DNA of 64,000 nucleotides, taken from Bdellovibrio svalbardensis (GTDB lineage Bacteria > Bdellovibrionota > Bdellovibrionia > Bdellovibrionales > Bdellovibrionaceae). The stretch is from contig NZ_JANRMI010000002.1 in NCBI RefSeq assembly GCF_029531655.1, positions 949,459 to 1,013,458 of the forward strand, in the 5' to 3' direction. The position numbers and the translations under genes are program-made. Under the pieces are notes generated by a model that was not told the DNA's origin, did not search any database, and saw nothing but the letters and a program-made list of their open reading frames with translations. Numbering within the stretch: position 1 is the stretch's first letter; each line of letters starts with the position of its first letter. Of this stretch, positions 53,889 through 62,008 are shown one piece after another.

Positions 53889-54631
53889 TCACTCCCCCCT
53901 TCCACCACGGCAATGAAGACATCTTCCAAATGAACTTCCTGTGGCTTCTTTTTAGGGAAACTATTTTTCTTTAAGTTTTCCGGACTGTCTAATGCGATCA
54001 ACTCCCCGGCTCTCATCAAGGCAATGCGATTGCAGCGTTCCGCTTCGTCCATATAGTGTGTGGTCACAAAAACTGTTTTACCAGCCGCTGCGAGCTGCTG
54101 AATGAGTTCCCAAAATCTTTGCCGGTAAGCTGGACTGACACCCGCTGTGGGTTCATCCAAAAACACCACCTCCGGATCATGCAATAAAGATGCAACCAGG
54201 CTCACCTGTTGCTTCACTCCACCCGGAAGATCACGAACCATCAAACTGCGTGATTGATTGAAGTGGATAAAGCTCAACAGCATTTCTTTTTGATTTTGAA
54301 ACTGCCCCTTTTCAAGTTTCCGCAATGAGGCTGTGAAAGCCAAATTCTCATCCACGGTCATATCGTCATACAAAGTGAACTTCTGAGACATATAACCCAC
54401 TTTTTGCTTTACAGCGAAGGGCTCCTCCTGAACATTCACCCCACCGACAAAGGCCGCACCTTCAGTTGGCAGAATCAATCCGCACAAAACCCGGATTGTG
54501 GTGGTCTTGCCTGCTCCATTCGCGCCGAGAAAGCCAAAGATATCGCCGCGTTCAACAGCAAAGGACAAATTCCTTACTGCGTAGAAGTCACCGTACTTTA
54601 CAGAAAGGTCTTTTACCTCCACCGAGATCAT
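53885..54631 (-). CDS. ABC transporter ATPase (second of two)
   Basis: A 248-residue nucleotide-binding protein. Walker A GANGAGKTT, signature LPGGVKQQVSL (a variant of LSGGQ), Walker B VVFLDEPTAG and H-loop TTHYMDEAERC. The signature's proline and valine are unusual but occur in this group. It powers the permeases below it, with the upstream ATPase. Overlaps both neighbours by four bases. Confidence 0.93.
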   Translation of the reverse strand: MISVEVKDLSVKYGDFYAVRNLSFAVERGDIFGFLGANGAGKTTTIRVLCGLILPTEGAAFVGGVNVQEEPFAVKQKVGYMSQKFTLYDDMTVDENLAFTASLRKLEKGQFQNQKEMLLSFIHFNQSRSLMVRDLPGGVKQQVSLVASLLHDPEVVFLDEPTAGVSPAYRQRFWELIQQLAAAGKTVFVTTHYMDEAERCNRIALMRAGELIALDSPENLKKNSFPKKKPQEVHLEDVFIAVVEGGSE

Positions 54632-55371
54632 AACTTTTCCGCTTCAAGCGAAGAATCATAACGCAAAAACACCTCATCGAAGTTTCGGCATTTTTGTGCT
54701 TTAAGGATTTCCAAAGGGGATCCTTCCATCAGACTCTGTCCATCGAAAAGCAAGTGAACGTTTTCACATTTCAAAGCCTCGTCCATATAGGATGTTGTAA
54801 CAAGAATGGTGATGCCCTCTTCTTTAAGTTGATTAAGAAGCTCCCAGAAATCCCTCCGGCTTAAAGGATCCACACCGTTCGTCGGCTCATCCAAAAGCAT
54901 GAGCTTGGGCGCCGCCAACATGGCACACATCAAGCCCAATTTCTTATACATCCCCCCCGACAACTGCGAGGCGACGCGATCCTTGAATTCTTCAAGACGA
55001 GTGATCTCCAGCAAACGGGCGCGACGCTCTTGATATTCCTGATCAGACAATCGGTAGAGCGTTCGGAAAAACTCCAGATGCTCATGAATGCTCAGGTCAC
55101 CATAAAGACTTTGCGTCTGCGGCATATAGGCGCAGCGAGTTCGCACCTCCGAAAAGGAAATCAGCAAATCATCTTGATAGTACTCAACCTTTCCTTGATC
55201 GGGCGACAACAACCCCATCAGATGCCTAAGTAAAGTGGTTTTACCAGCCCCCTCCGGCCCGATGATTCCGTGAAGCTGATTCGCTGAAAAATCCATGGTG
55301 AGCCCCTTCAAGGCCTGCACCTTCTTCATCTTTTTGTGAAGGTCCTGCACGCGTAAAGAAATTGCCGGCAT
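54628..55371 (-). CDS. ABC transporter ATPase (first of two)
   Basis: A 247-residue nucleotide-binding protein. Walker A GPEGAGKTT, signature LSGGMYKKLGL, Walker B LMLLDEPTNG, and a switch region TTSYMDEA in which Ser stands where a His is usual. The missing H-loop histidine suggests a degenerate site, so this half may be regulatory while the other half turns over. In E. coli YbhF the two halves are fused; here they are separate genes overlapping by four bases. Confidence 0.92.
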   Translation of the reverse strand: MPAISLRVQDLHKKMKKVQALKGLTMDFSANQLHGIIGPEGAGKTTLLRHLMGLLSPDQGKVEYYQDDLLISFSEVRTRCAYMPQTQSLYGDLSIHEHLEFFRTLYRLSDQEYQERRARLLEITRLEEFKDRVASQLSGGMYKKLGLMCAMLAAPKLMLLDEPTNGVDPLSRRDFWELLNQLKEEGITILVTTSYMDEALKCENVHLLFDGQSLMEGSPLEILKAQKCRNFDEVFLRYDSSLEAEKL

Positions 55372-55374
55372 AAC

Positions 55375-56109
55375 TCATCCTCCACCCTTCCACTCCAAGG
55401 TCATTCCAGGTTTTAACACCTCTTCAGGATTGGCGAATCGAACCTTCACCGCAAAAACCAAACGGGTTCGCTCATCACGGGTCTGAACATTCTTAGGGGT
55501 GAATTCCGCTTCAGGATTAATAAATTCCACCACACCCTCGAAAGCTTTATTGTCCACCTCATGCAGTCGAGCCTGTGTTTTTTGCCCGACTTTAATTTTT
55601 GCGATTTCATCATGCGGAATATAGAAATAGGCATACACGGAACTCAGATCGCCAATCGTAAAAAGCTTCGCTCCAGGATTGACCATCTCGCCAATCTCAA
55701 AATACTTGGTCAGCACTGTGCCTTTTAACGGTGAAAATATGTCACACCATCCGGTGCGAACCTGAAGGTCGTCTTTCTTATTTGCGGCCTGATCATAAGC
55801 TTCCGCAGATATATTCCCGCTTCTAAAAAGACTGCGGGCCCGGTCATAGTTAATCTTTGCAAGACTGTAGGATACTTTTAAATCTTCACAGGAAAGCTTC
55901 ACCAGCTTTTGCCCCTGGGTGACGATCTGCCCCTCCATAATCGGCATTTCATCAATGACCGCGGCCACCCGGGCAGGGACATCCACTTTCGTCACCTCGA
56001 TAGTTCCTGCATAGAAAAATTCTGAACGAAAGAAAAACACCTTCACCAGGAAGGCCACGACAAGAAGGATTAACACCAAGGCTAGAGGAAGAAGCTTTTT
56101 CTTGGACAT
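55375..56109 (-). CDS. HlyD-family membrane-fusion protein of the ABC exporter
   Basis: A 244-residue adaptor with one N-terminal membrane helix (about 5-27, LALVLILLVVAFLVKVFFF), a lipoyl-like pair (VDVPARVAAVIDEMPIMEGQ and the later FSPLKGTVLTKYF), a short hairpin and a beta-barrel domain (LFTIGDLSSVYAYFYIPHDE). It links the ABC pump to an outer-membrane channel. First gene of the operon, three bases before the ATPase. It is short for the family, with a short coiled hairpin. Confidence 0.9.
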   Translation of the reverse strand: MSKKKLLPLALVLILLVVAFLVKVFFFRSEFFYAGTIEVTKVDVPARVAAVIDEMPIMEGQIVTQGQKLVKLSCEDLKVSYSLAKINYDRARSLFRSGNISAEAYDQAANKKDDLQVRTGWCDIFSPLKGTVLTKYFEIGEMVNPGAKLFTIGDLSSVYAYFYIPHDEIAKIKVGQKTQARLHEVDNKAFEGVVEFINPEAEFTPKNVQTRDERTRLVFAVKVRFANPEEVLKPGMTLEWKGGG

Positions 56110-56151
56110 TCTAAAACGCTACTCGTGGAATCCGCTTTAGAAAATAAAAAA

Positions 56152-56173
56152 GCCAGTGTCTTCCAACACTGGC
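56152..56173 (-). terminator. Terminator after the M48-like protease gene
   Basis: GCCAGTGT (56152-56159) pairs with ACACTGGC (56166-56173); on the minus strand a T run follows. It separates the protease gene from the efflux operon. Confidence 0.85.
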
Positions 56174-56177
56174 CTTC

Positions 56178-56196
56178 ACTCCGACTTTGTCGGCGT
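56178..56196. repeat. Intergenic palindrome, ACTCCG-type family (family A), opposite orientation
   Basis: ACTCCGACTTTGTCGGCGT; the arms CCGAC/GTCGG are perfect and the ends nearly so. It lies between the protease stop and its terminator, like the copy at 16248. Confidence 0.7.
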
Positions 56197-56214
56197 CTAT
56201 TTTTTTGCTCCGGA

Positions 56215-57099
56215 TTACTTAGGAGCGAACCAGCAAAGTGGGCGGAAGCCAACAGCATCGCGTGGTGTGTAGCAAGAAGCTACTTTGTAATCTGTATCGC
56301 TAGGAACTTCAGTTTCTCTTACTTGGCAAAGTGCGCCAGCAAGGTAAGTATCCAAACGGCATTGAGTCGCTGGATGCGCATCGTTCGTGCGTTTAACTAC
56401 AGATTTATCTGGAGTATTGTATTTTGGTGGTTTTGAATCGCCGCTAAGATCCATGAACAAGTTAGCAACTTGTTGACCGGCTTCAGAGATTCTCAAGCAG
56501 ATCAATTGATCCTGCAAATTAGAGAATTGAGATTCGCAACCAGCTTTCGCCGTTGGATCAATTGTCAAACCTGCAACGATAGCTGCGTTGTCATCTTCAG
56601 CGAAGAAGCGACGAAGACATTTTGAAGTTGCGAAATAGTCAGATCCGCCTTCATTTGTTGCCCAAGTGCTGTACCAGCCAGCAGATTTAGGTGCACCACC
56701 ATTATGATGACCCAACTCATGACACACAACCAAAGCCATACCTTCAACGCCGATAGCTTTATGACGAGCCAAACCGCCGTACATATTTAGGATGCGCGTG
56801 TTGCCAGATTTTTGTGCAGATGCGTTCACTGTACCATCTGACCACAAACGGTTGATTTTAAGTTTGTCGCCGAAACCTTCAACATCTCTTGTGAAGATTT
56901 TTTCTACACGATCCATAACTTGGTTGAATTGATCCTGAGAAATACCTCCAGTTGTGTACAAACCTTCTGGAATATACATGCTGTTTTCCGGTACGAAACC
57001 GTGGCAAAGCTCTTGAACCTGCTGTGACTTAAATGTGAAGCCAAGAGTTGCTACCAATGCAACACCCGACAATGCACGAATCATCGTTGATTTTGTCAT
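56215..57099 (-). CDS. Exported M48-like zinc metalloprotease
   Basis: A 294-residue protein with a signal-like N-terminus (MIRALSGVALVATLGFTF). H127-E-L-G-H131 in VCHELGHHNGG and E150xxxD154 in NEGGSDYFATS give the HExxH...ExxxD pattern of gluzincins of the M48 type. Eight or so cysteines suggest disulphides in the mature protein. Unlike typical M48 proteins there is no membrane helix after the catalytic region. ATG 57099 follows GGAGGGG. It could attack prey or envelope proteins; the substrate is unknown. Confidence 0.78.
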   Translation of the reverse strand: MTKSTMIRALSGVALVATLGFTFKSQQVQELCHGFVPENSMYIPEGLYTTGGISQDQFNQVMDRVEKIFTRDVEGFGDKLKINRLWSDGTVNASAQKSGNTRILNMYGGLARHKAIGVEGMALVVCHELGHHNGGAPKSAGWYSTWATNEGGSDYFATSKCLRRFFAEDDNAAIVAGLTIDPTAKAGCESQFSNLQDQLICLRISEAGQQVANLFMDLSGDSKPPKYNTPDKSVVKRTNDAHPATQCRLDTYLAGALCQVRETEVPSDTDYKVASCYTPRDAVGFRPLCWFAPK

Positions 57100-57222
57100 G
57101 ACTTTTCCCCTCCTTGAGTCTAGACGTTGCAAAATCGAACCACGTCGCGCGTACATTTACAAACAGAAACATGAGCTCATGTCACACCGCACCTTGAGCC
57201 AGTCTGGTTTATTATCCCACCG

Positions 57223-57250
57223 TAAAGAACCAGCACAAACATCCCGAAGA
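57223..57250 (+). promoter_or_regulatory. Possible sigma-28 (FliA)-like promoter of the chemoreceptor gene
   Basis: TAAA at 57223-57226 and CCCGAAGA at 57243-57250 with a 16-base spacer partly match the flagellar consensus TAAA-N15-GCCGATAA (five of eight in the -10). It lies about 40 bases before the chemoreceptor start. Weak match. Confidence 0.3.
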
Positions 57251-57288
57251 GAACCTTTCATAAGACTTCGACCTCGAAAGGACGCTTG

Positions 57289-58935
57289 ATGAACTCTTTA
57301 AAATCCTGGATTCATGGCTTGCGTGGAAAACTTCTTCTATCAGCTTTTCTTCCCGTATTTGCTTTCGCCACAATCACAGTGATTGCGATGCGCGGACTTG
57401 ATGAGATCGGCACCCAACTTTCAGGTGCCTATTCAGATGTAATTCCCAATATGGAAGCTCTCGGACAAATGGGCATGCAAAGAGCTCGGGTCGGTTATTT
57501 TATCTGGGCTTCTCTCAGTTTGCATGACGACGCCAAAGGCCGCGCCTCTTTTATTAGTAAGGCAGAAGACGCATTCAAAGACTTTAAAAAAGGTCAGGAC
57601 ATGTATGAGAAGCAAAGTTTTGAACCCGAAGAAGCCAAGAACTATGCAAAGGTAAAAGAGCACAAAGAAGAGTTCTACCAGCTCACCGAAAGCATTATTG
57701 CCGACCTCAAGAAAAACCTTCCTGAGTCTGATGCAAAAATCAAAACCCTCATGAATGGGGGCCATTGGCATATTTTAGCAACAGATGTGCAAACCATGAT
57801 GGCTGCGAACATCAAGCTATACTCAGCGATGAATGAAGCCAACAACAAGAAACAAGAAGCGGACCGCAAAACGATTTCTCAATTGCTGGTTCTAATCTCT
57901 GCCTTCTGTTGTTTTGCTTTATTTGGAATTCTTATGTGGATCGCCTATCGTGTTTCAAACTCAGTTGGAAGCATTGCGTCTCATCTTGCGGAGGTGGGAA
58001 CACAGGTCTCTGGGGCCATCTCTCAGCTGACCTCTGCTGGTCAAACATTGTCTCAGGCTTCCACGGAGTCTGCTGCATCCTTAGAGGAAACAGTCGCCTC
58101 CCTGGAGGAAATGTCTTCGATGGTAAAAATGAACTCCGACAATGCCAAACAAGCGGCGGCACTTTCGGTATCCTCCCGCGATGCCGCGGAAGAAGGACAA
58201 CGTGAAATTCAGACTCTGATTGCCTCAATGCACGACATTTCCAAGTCTTCCAAGAAGATCGAAGAGATTATTAGTGTTATTGATGACATCGCCTTCCAAA
58301 CCAATCTTCTCGCACTGAATGCCTCGGTTGAGGCCGCTCGCGCCGGCGAACAAGGAAAAGGTTTCGCGGTGGTTGCTGAGGCCGTTCGCGCCTTGGCACA
58401 ACGTTCCGCAGTTGCCGCAAAAGACATCAATGTTTTGATCAAAGAAAGCGTCAACCAGGTTGAAAGAGGCTCTGACGTCGCCGATCGCTCTGGTGAGACC
58501 TTAAACAATATCGTCAATTCTGTGAAAAAGGTTTCAGACTTGAACAATGAAATCTCCGCAGCGAGTTCTGAACAAACGACTGGTATTCAGCAGATTAGCA
58601 AGGCTATGAACCAACTTGACCAAAGCACTCAAGCCAACGCGGCTTCGTCTGAAGAAATTGCGGCCTCTTCTGAGGAAATTTCAGCACAAACACAGCAAAT
58701 GCAAAATCTGACTGTGAACCTCAACAGAGTCATCCTTGGAGGTGCAGCAGAAATGGAAGCTCAGCGCCATACAAAAACAACCCCGGCTCCTGCCAAGGTT
58801 GTCCCATTTAAACCAAGAACTGCCACAAGGTCCGTGGGCAAAAAGCCACATTCAGCCGCCGCCACAATTCCATTTGACGATGACTCGCGCCAAGAAGGTC
58901 TCCATAGAAAAGTGGGTACAACGGATGGCTTTTAA
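57289..58935 (+). CDS. Methyl-accepting chemotaxis protein
   Basis: A 548-residue transmembrane chemoreceptor. Helix 1 (about 15-32), a helical periplasmic sensor (about 33-200) and helix 2 (LLVLISAFCCFALFGILMWI) precede a signalling domain with methylation-type helices and the hairpin tip IDDIAFQTNLLALNASVEAA. I see no clear HAMP domain between membrane and signalling region. The tail ends without a CheR-tethering pentapeptide. ATG 57289 has AAAGGA six bases upstream. The ligand is unknown; chemotaxis toward prey is plausible. Confidence 0.93.
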   Translation: MNSLKSWIHGLRGKLLLSAFLPVFAFATITVIAMRGLDEIGTQLSGAYSDVIPNMEALGQMGMQRARVGYFIWASLSLHDDAKGRASFISKAEDAFKDFKKGQDMYEKQSFEPEEAKNYAKVKEHKEEFYQLTESIIADLKKNLPESDAKIKTLMNGGHWHILATDVQTMMAANIKLYSAMNEANNKKQEADRKTISQLLVLISAFCCFALFGILMWIAYRVSNSVGSIASHLAEVGTQVSGAISQLTSAGQTLSQASTESAASLEETVASLEEMSSMVKMNSDNAKQAAALSVSSRDAAEEGQREIQTLIASMHDISKSSKKIEEIISVIDDIAFQTNLLALNASVEAARAGEQGKGFAVVAEAVRALAQRSAVAAKDINVLIKESVNQVERGSDVADRSGETLNNIVNSVKKVSDLNNEISAASSEQTTGIQQISKAMNQLDQSTQANAASSEEIAASSEEISAQTQQMQNLTVNLNRVILGGAAEMEAQRHTKTTPAPAKVVPFKPRTATRSVGKKPHSAAATIPFDDDSRQEGLHRKVGTTDGF

Positions 58936-58975
58936 TCCGTTGCTCCCCTAGTTCCCTTGTAATAGACTGGAGGGC

Positions 58976-60115
58976 ATGAAAATTCCATTTAATGTCCCTC
59001 CTCGCAGCAAGAACGAAGAAAAGTATATTGGCCAGGCCATTGGCTTCAAAAAACTCAGTGGCGAAGGCATCTTCAATAAAAAATGCGCAGAGTGGTTTAA
59101 AAATCATCTTCAATGTGAAATGGCCGTTATCACTCCTTCATGCACCTCCGCTTTAGAGATGGCCATGGTTTTGGCTGACATCGGTCCTGGAGATGAAGTG
59201 ATTCTTCCATCATTTACTTTCACTTCAACGGCCAATGTCATCGCTCTTTATGGTGCAACTCCTGTTTTCGTCGACGTTGATCCTCAAACGATGAACATCG
59301 ACGTTGCTGCCATGGAAAAAGCTCTCACGCCTAAAACCAAAGTTGTCATGCCGGTACACTATGCGGGTGTGGGATGTGAGATGGACAAGATCATGGCTCT
59401 TTCTGAAAAGCACAACTTCATCGTGGTCGCCGATGCGGCTCAAGCCATCTTCGCCTCTTACAAGGGCAAACCCCTTGGGGCTTGGGGACATATGGCGGCT
59501 TACAGCTTCCATGAGACTAAAAATATCGTCTGCGGTGAAGGTGGCGCTCTGATCATCAACGATCCCCGCTTCGTCGCCCGCGCTGAAATAGTCCGCGACA
59601 AGGGCACCAACCGTCAGCAGTTCCTCAATGGCCAAGTGGACAAATACACCTGGCAGGACAAAGGCTCTTCGTACTTGCAGTCGGAACTGGCGGCGGCCTT
59701 CTTGTTATCACAACTTGAAGAGGGTGAACAAATCACCGCTCACCGACTGGCACATTGGAATCAGTATCATCAGGGTTTTGCCGACCTGGAAAAAGCGGGC
59801 AAGCTGACTCGCATGACAGTTCCTGCAGAGTCGCAAGCCAATGCACATATTTATTATATCCTTTTGAATTCAGCGGAAGAACGCGCAGCTTTGTGGTCGG
59901 ACCTTAAAGAGCATGGAATTCAATCGACGACTCACTATGTTCCATTACACTCAGCTCCTGCGGGAGTGCGCTTCGGCCGCGTGGCGGGCTCTATGAAAGT
60001 CACTGACGATCAAGCCAATCGCTTATTGCGCATGCCTATGTATGCAGATCTTACACCAGACGACGTGAACACTGTTCTTAATACCGTTCGTCAATTCTTC
60101 GCGAGGAAATCATGA
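58976..60115 (+). CDS. wecE: dTDP-4-amino-4,6-dideoxygalactose transaminase (WecE/RffA-like)
   Basis: A 379-residue DegT/DnrJ-type PLP enzyme. PFNVPP opening, TPSCTSALEMA, PVHYAGVGCEMDKIMAL, and PLP Lys182 in SFHETKNIVCGEGG all match WecE, as does the region GTNRQQFLNGQVDKYTW. It transfers an amino group to dTDP-4-keto-6-deoxyglucose, the product of RmlB below it. Overlaps rmlA by four bases. First gene of the sugar operon. Confidence 0.9.
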   Translation: MKIPFNVPPRSKNEEKYIGQAIGFKKLSGEGIFNKKCAEWFKNHLQCEMAVITPSCTSALEMAMVLADIGPGDEVILPSFTFTSTANVIALYGATPVFVDVDPQTMNIDVAAMEKALTPKTKVVMPVHYAGVGCEMDKIMALSEKHNFIVVADAAQAIFASYKGKPLGAWGHMAAYSFHETKNIVCGEGGALIINDPRFVARAEIVRDKGTNRQQFLNGQVDKYTWQDKGSSYLQSELAAAFLLSQLEEGEQITAHRLAHWNQYHQGFADLEKAGKLTRMTVPAESQANAHIYYILLNSAEERAALWSDLKEHGIQSTTHYVPLHSAPAGVRFGRVAGSMKVTDDQANRLLRMPMYADLTPDDVNTVLNTVRQFFARKS

Positions 60116-61002
60116 AAGGTATTATCTTAGCCGGGGGCGCAGGCTCTCGCCTTTACCCAATGACACGAGTCATGACCAAACAACTTCAATCGGTCTATGA
60201 CAAGCCTATGATCTACTACCCGCTCAGCATTTTAATGCTTGGCGGGATTAAAGATATTCTTTTGATCACCACCCCTGACGACCAGCCTTTGTTTAAGAAA
60301 CTTTTGGGTGATGGTTCGCAATTTGGCATTAAGTTATCTTATGTGATCCAAGAAAAACCCACGGGACTGCCTGACGCTTTCGTCCTGGGCGAAAAGTTTA
60401 TCGGCGACGACAACGTCTGCTTGATCCTGGGCGATAATATGTTTTATGGCGATCTGGATTTCCTTCGTTTGGCAATCAAAGAACAAGAAGAGAAAAAGAA
60501 CGGACTCCATGGTCGCGTCTTCGCTTATTACGTGGCCGATCCTACAGCTTACGGAGTTGTGGAATTCGACAAGGGTACAAAAAAAGTAAAGTCCATCGAA
60601 GAAAAACCCAAACAACCAAAATCAAACTACGCAGTGCCAGGTCTTTACCTTTTCGACAATACCGTTGCAGCCCGCGCGAAAGCGGTAAAACCTTCTGCCC
60701 GTGGTGAAACTGAAATCGTTGATTTGATCCTTTCCTATCATAACGAAGGAAAATTGGGCGTTGAGATGATGTATCGTGGCCTGGCTTGGCTCGACACTGG
60801 AACTCCGCGTTCACTTCTGGATGCTGCAGCTTTCATTGGCGCCATCGAAGAGCGCCAAGGCTTGAAAGTGGCTTGTCTTGAAGAAATCGCTTTCCGCATG
60901 AAGTTTATCACTCTCGAACAGCTGCAAAAAATCACTTCAGAACTTCCGAAGTGCTCTTACCGCAGTTACCTAGAGAAAATCATCACTGAAGAAACTATTT
61001 AG
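60112..61002 (+). CDS. rmlA: Glucose-1-phosphate thymidylyltransferase
   Basis: A 296-residue nucleotidyltransferase. GIILAGGAGSRLYPMTRVMT is the nucleotide-binding start, LGDNMFYG and EEKPKQPKSNYAVPGLY are further family blocks, and LDTGTPRSLLDAA follows. It makes dTDP-glucose, the substrate of RmlB. Length is standard for RmlA (RfbA/RffH). Lies seven bases before rmlB. Confidence 0.96.
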   Translation: MKGIILAGGAGSRLYPMTRVMTKQLQSVYDKPMIYYPLSILMLGGIKDILLITTPDDQPLFKKLLGDGSQFGIKLSYVIQEKPTGLPDAFVLGEKFIGDDNVCLILGDNMFYGDLDFLRLAIKEQEEKKNGLHGRVFAYYVADPTAYGVVEFDKGTKKVKSIEEKPKQPKSNYAVPGLYLFDNTVAARAKAVKPSARGETEIVDLILSYHNEGKLGVEMMYRGLAWLDTGTPRSLLDAAAFIGAIEERQGLKVACLEEIAFRMKFITLEQLQKITSELPKCSYRSYLEKIITEETI

Positions 61003-61009
61003 AGGCCCC

Positions 61010-62008
61010 ATGAAACAATCCGTGAAACAAACTGTCTTACTCACCGGCTGCGCTGGCTTTATCGGTTCAAATTTCATCAAAACCATCACTTGCAGAGCTG
61101 ATGTCGCTGACAAATTCGATTTCGTAATTGTCGATGCCTTAACTTATGCCGGCCGCCTAGAGAACATTCAAAAAGAACTCGACAGCAACAAACACCTTAG
61201 TTTTGTTCACGCCGACATTCGTGATTCTCAAAAAATGCATGAATTGTTTAAAAAACATAACTTTGCGGGCGTAATGAACTTCGCGGCGGAATCACACGTC
61301 GATCGCTCTATCGAAAGTCCAAATATTTTTGTTGAAACCAATGTTCTGGGAACTTTGAATCTTCTTAAAGAAAGTCTGGCTTTGTTTGAGAAAAATCCAA
61401 ACTTCCGCTACCTCCAGGTCAGCACAGACGAAGTCTATGGAACTTTGCAAATGGAAGATCCGGCCTTCACGGAAAGCACTCCGATTGCGCCGAACAGTCC
61501 TTATAGCGCTTCCAAAGCCAGTGCGGATTTATTAGTTCGTTCTTTCTTTGAGACCTTTAAATTGCCAACTGTGATCACTCGTTGCTCGAACAACTACGGC
61601 CCTTTGCAGGTTGAAGAGAAATTCATTCCATTGATGATCAAACGCGCGCTTGCCAACGAAAAACTTCCGATCTATGGCACGGGCATGAACATCCGCGACT
61701 GGATTTATGTCGACGACCACAATGAAGGCGTCTGGAAAGCCTTCACATCTGGAAAAGCGGGCGAAGTTTACAACTTCGGCGGCAACTCCGAGAGACAAAA
61801 TCTCGACGTCGCAAAAATGATCCTTAAACATCTCGGCAAACCAGAATCTCTTTTGAACTTCGTCCAGGATCGCAAAGGTCACGACTTCCGTTATGCGATC
61901 GACTACAGCAAAGCTCAAAAAGAATTGAACTGGAACCCGACTGTTAAATTTGAAGAGCAAGGTCTTCTTCGCACCATTGAATACTATAGAAATCTATGGG
62001 CGAAGTAA
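61010..62008 (+). CDS. rmlB: dTDP-glucose 4,6-dehydratase
   Basis: A 332-residue short-chain dehydrogenase-type enzyme. NAD site TGCAGFIGSNFIK, the catalytic block STDEVYG, and YSASKAS with the YxxxK pair; RCSNNYGPLQVEEKFIP is typical of RmlB. It makes dTDP-4-keto-6-deoxyglucose. No rmlC or rmlD follows, so the intermediate more likely goes to WecE than to rhamnose here. Overlaps the glycosyltransferase by 13 bases. Confidence 0.96.
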   Translation: MKQSVKQTVLLTGCAGFIGSNFIKTITCRADVADKFDFVIVDALTYAGRLENIQKELDSNKHLSFVHADIRDSQKMHELFKKHNFAGVMNFAAESHVDRSIESPNIFVETNVLGTLNLLKESLALFEKNPNFRYLQVSTDEVYGTLQMEDPAFTESTPIAPNSPYSASKASADLLVRSFFETFKLPTVITRCSNNYGPLQVEEKFIPLMIKRALANEKLPIYGTGMNIRDWIYVDDHNEGVWKAFTSGKAGEVYNFGGNSERQNLDVAKMILKHLGKPESLLNFVQDRKGHDFRYAIDYSKAQKELNWNPTVKFEEQGLLRTIEYYRNLWAK

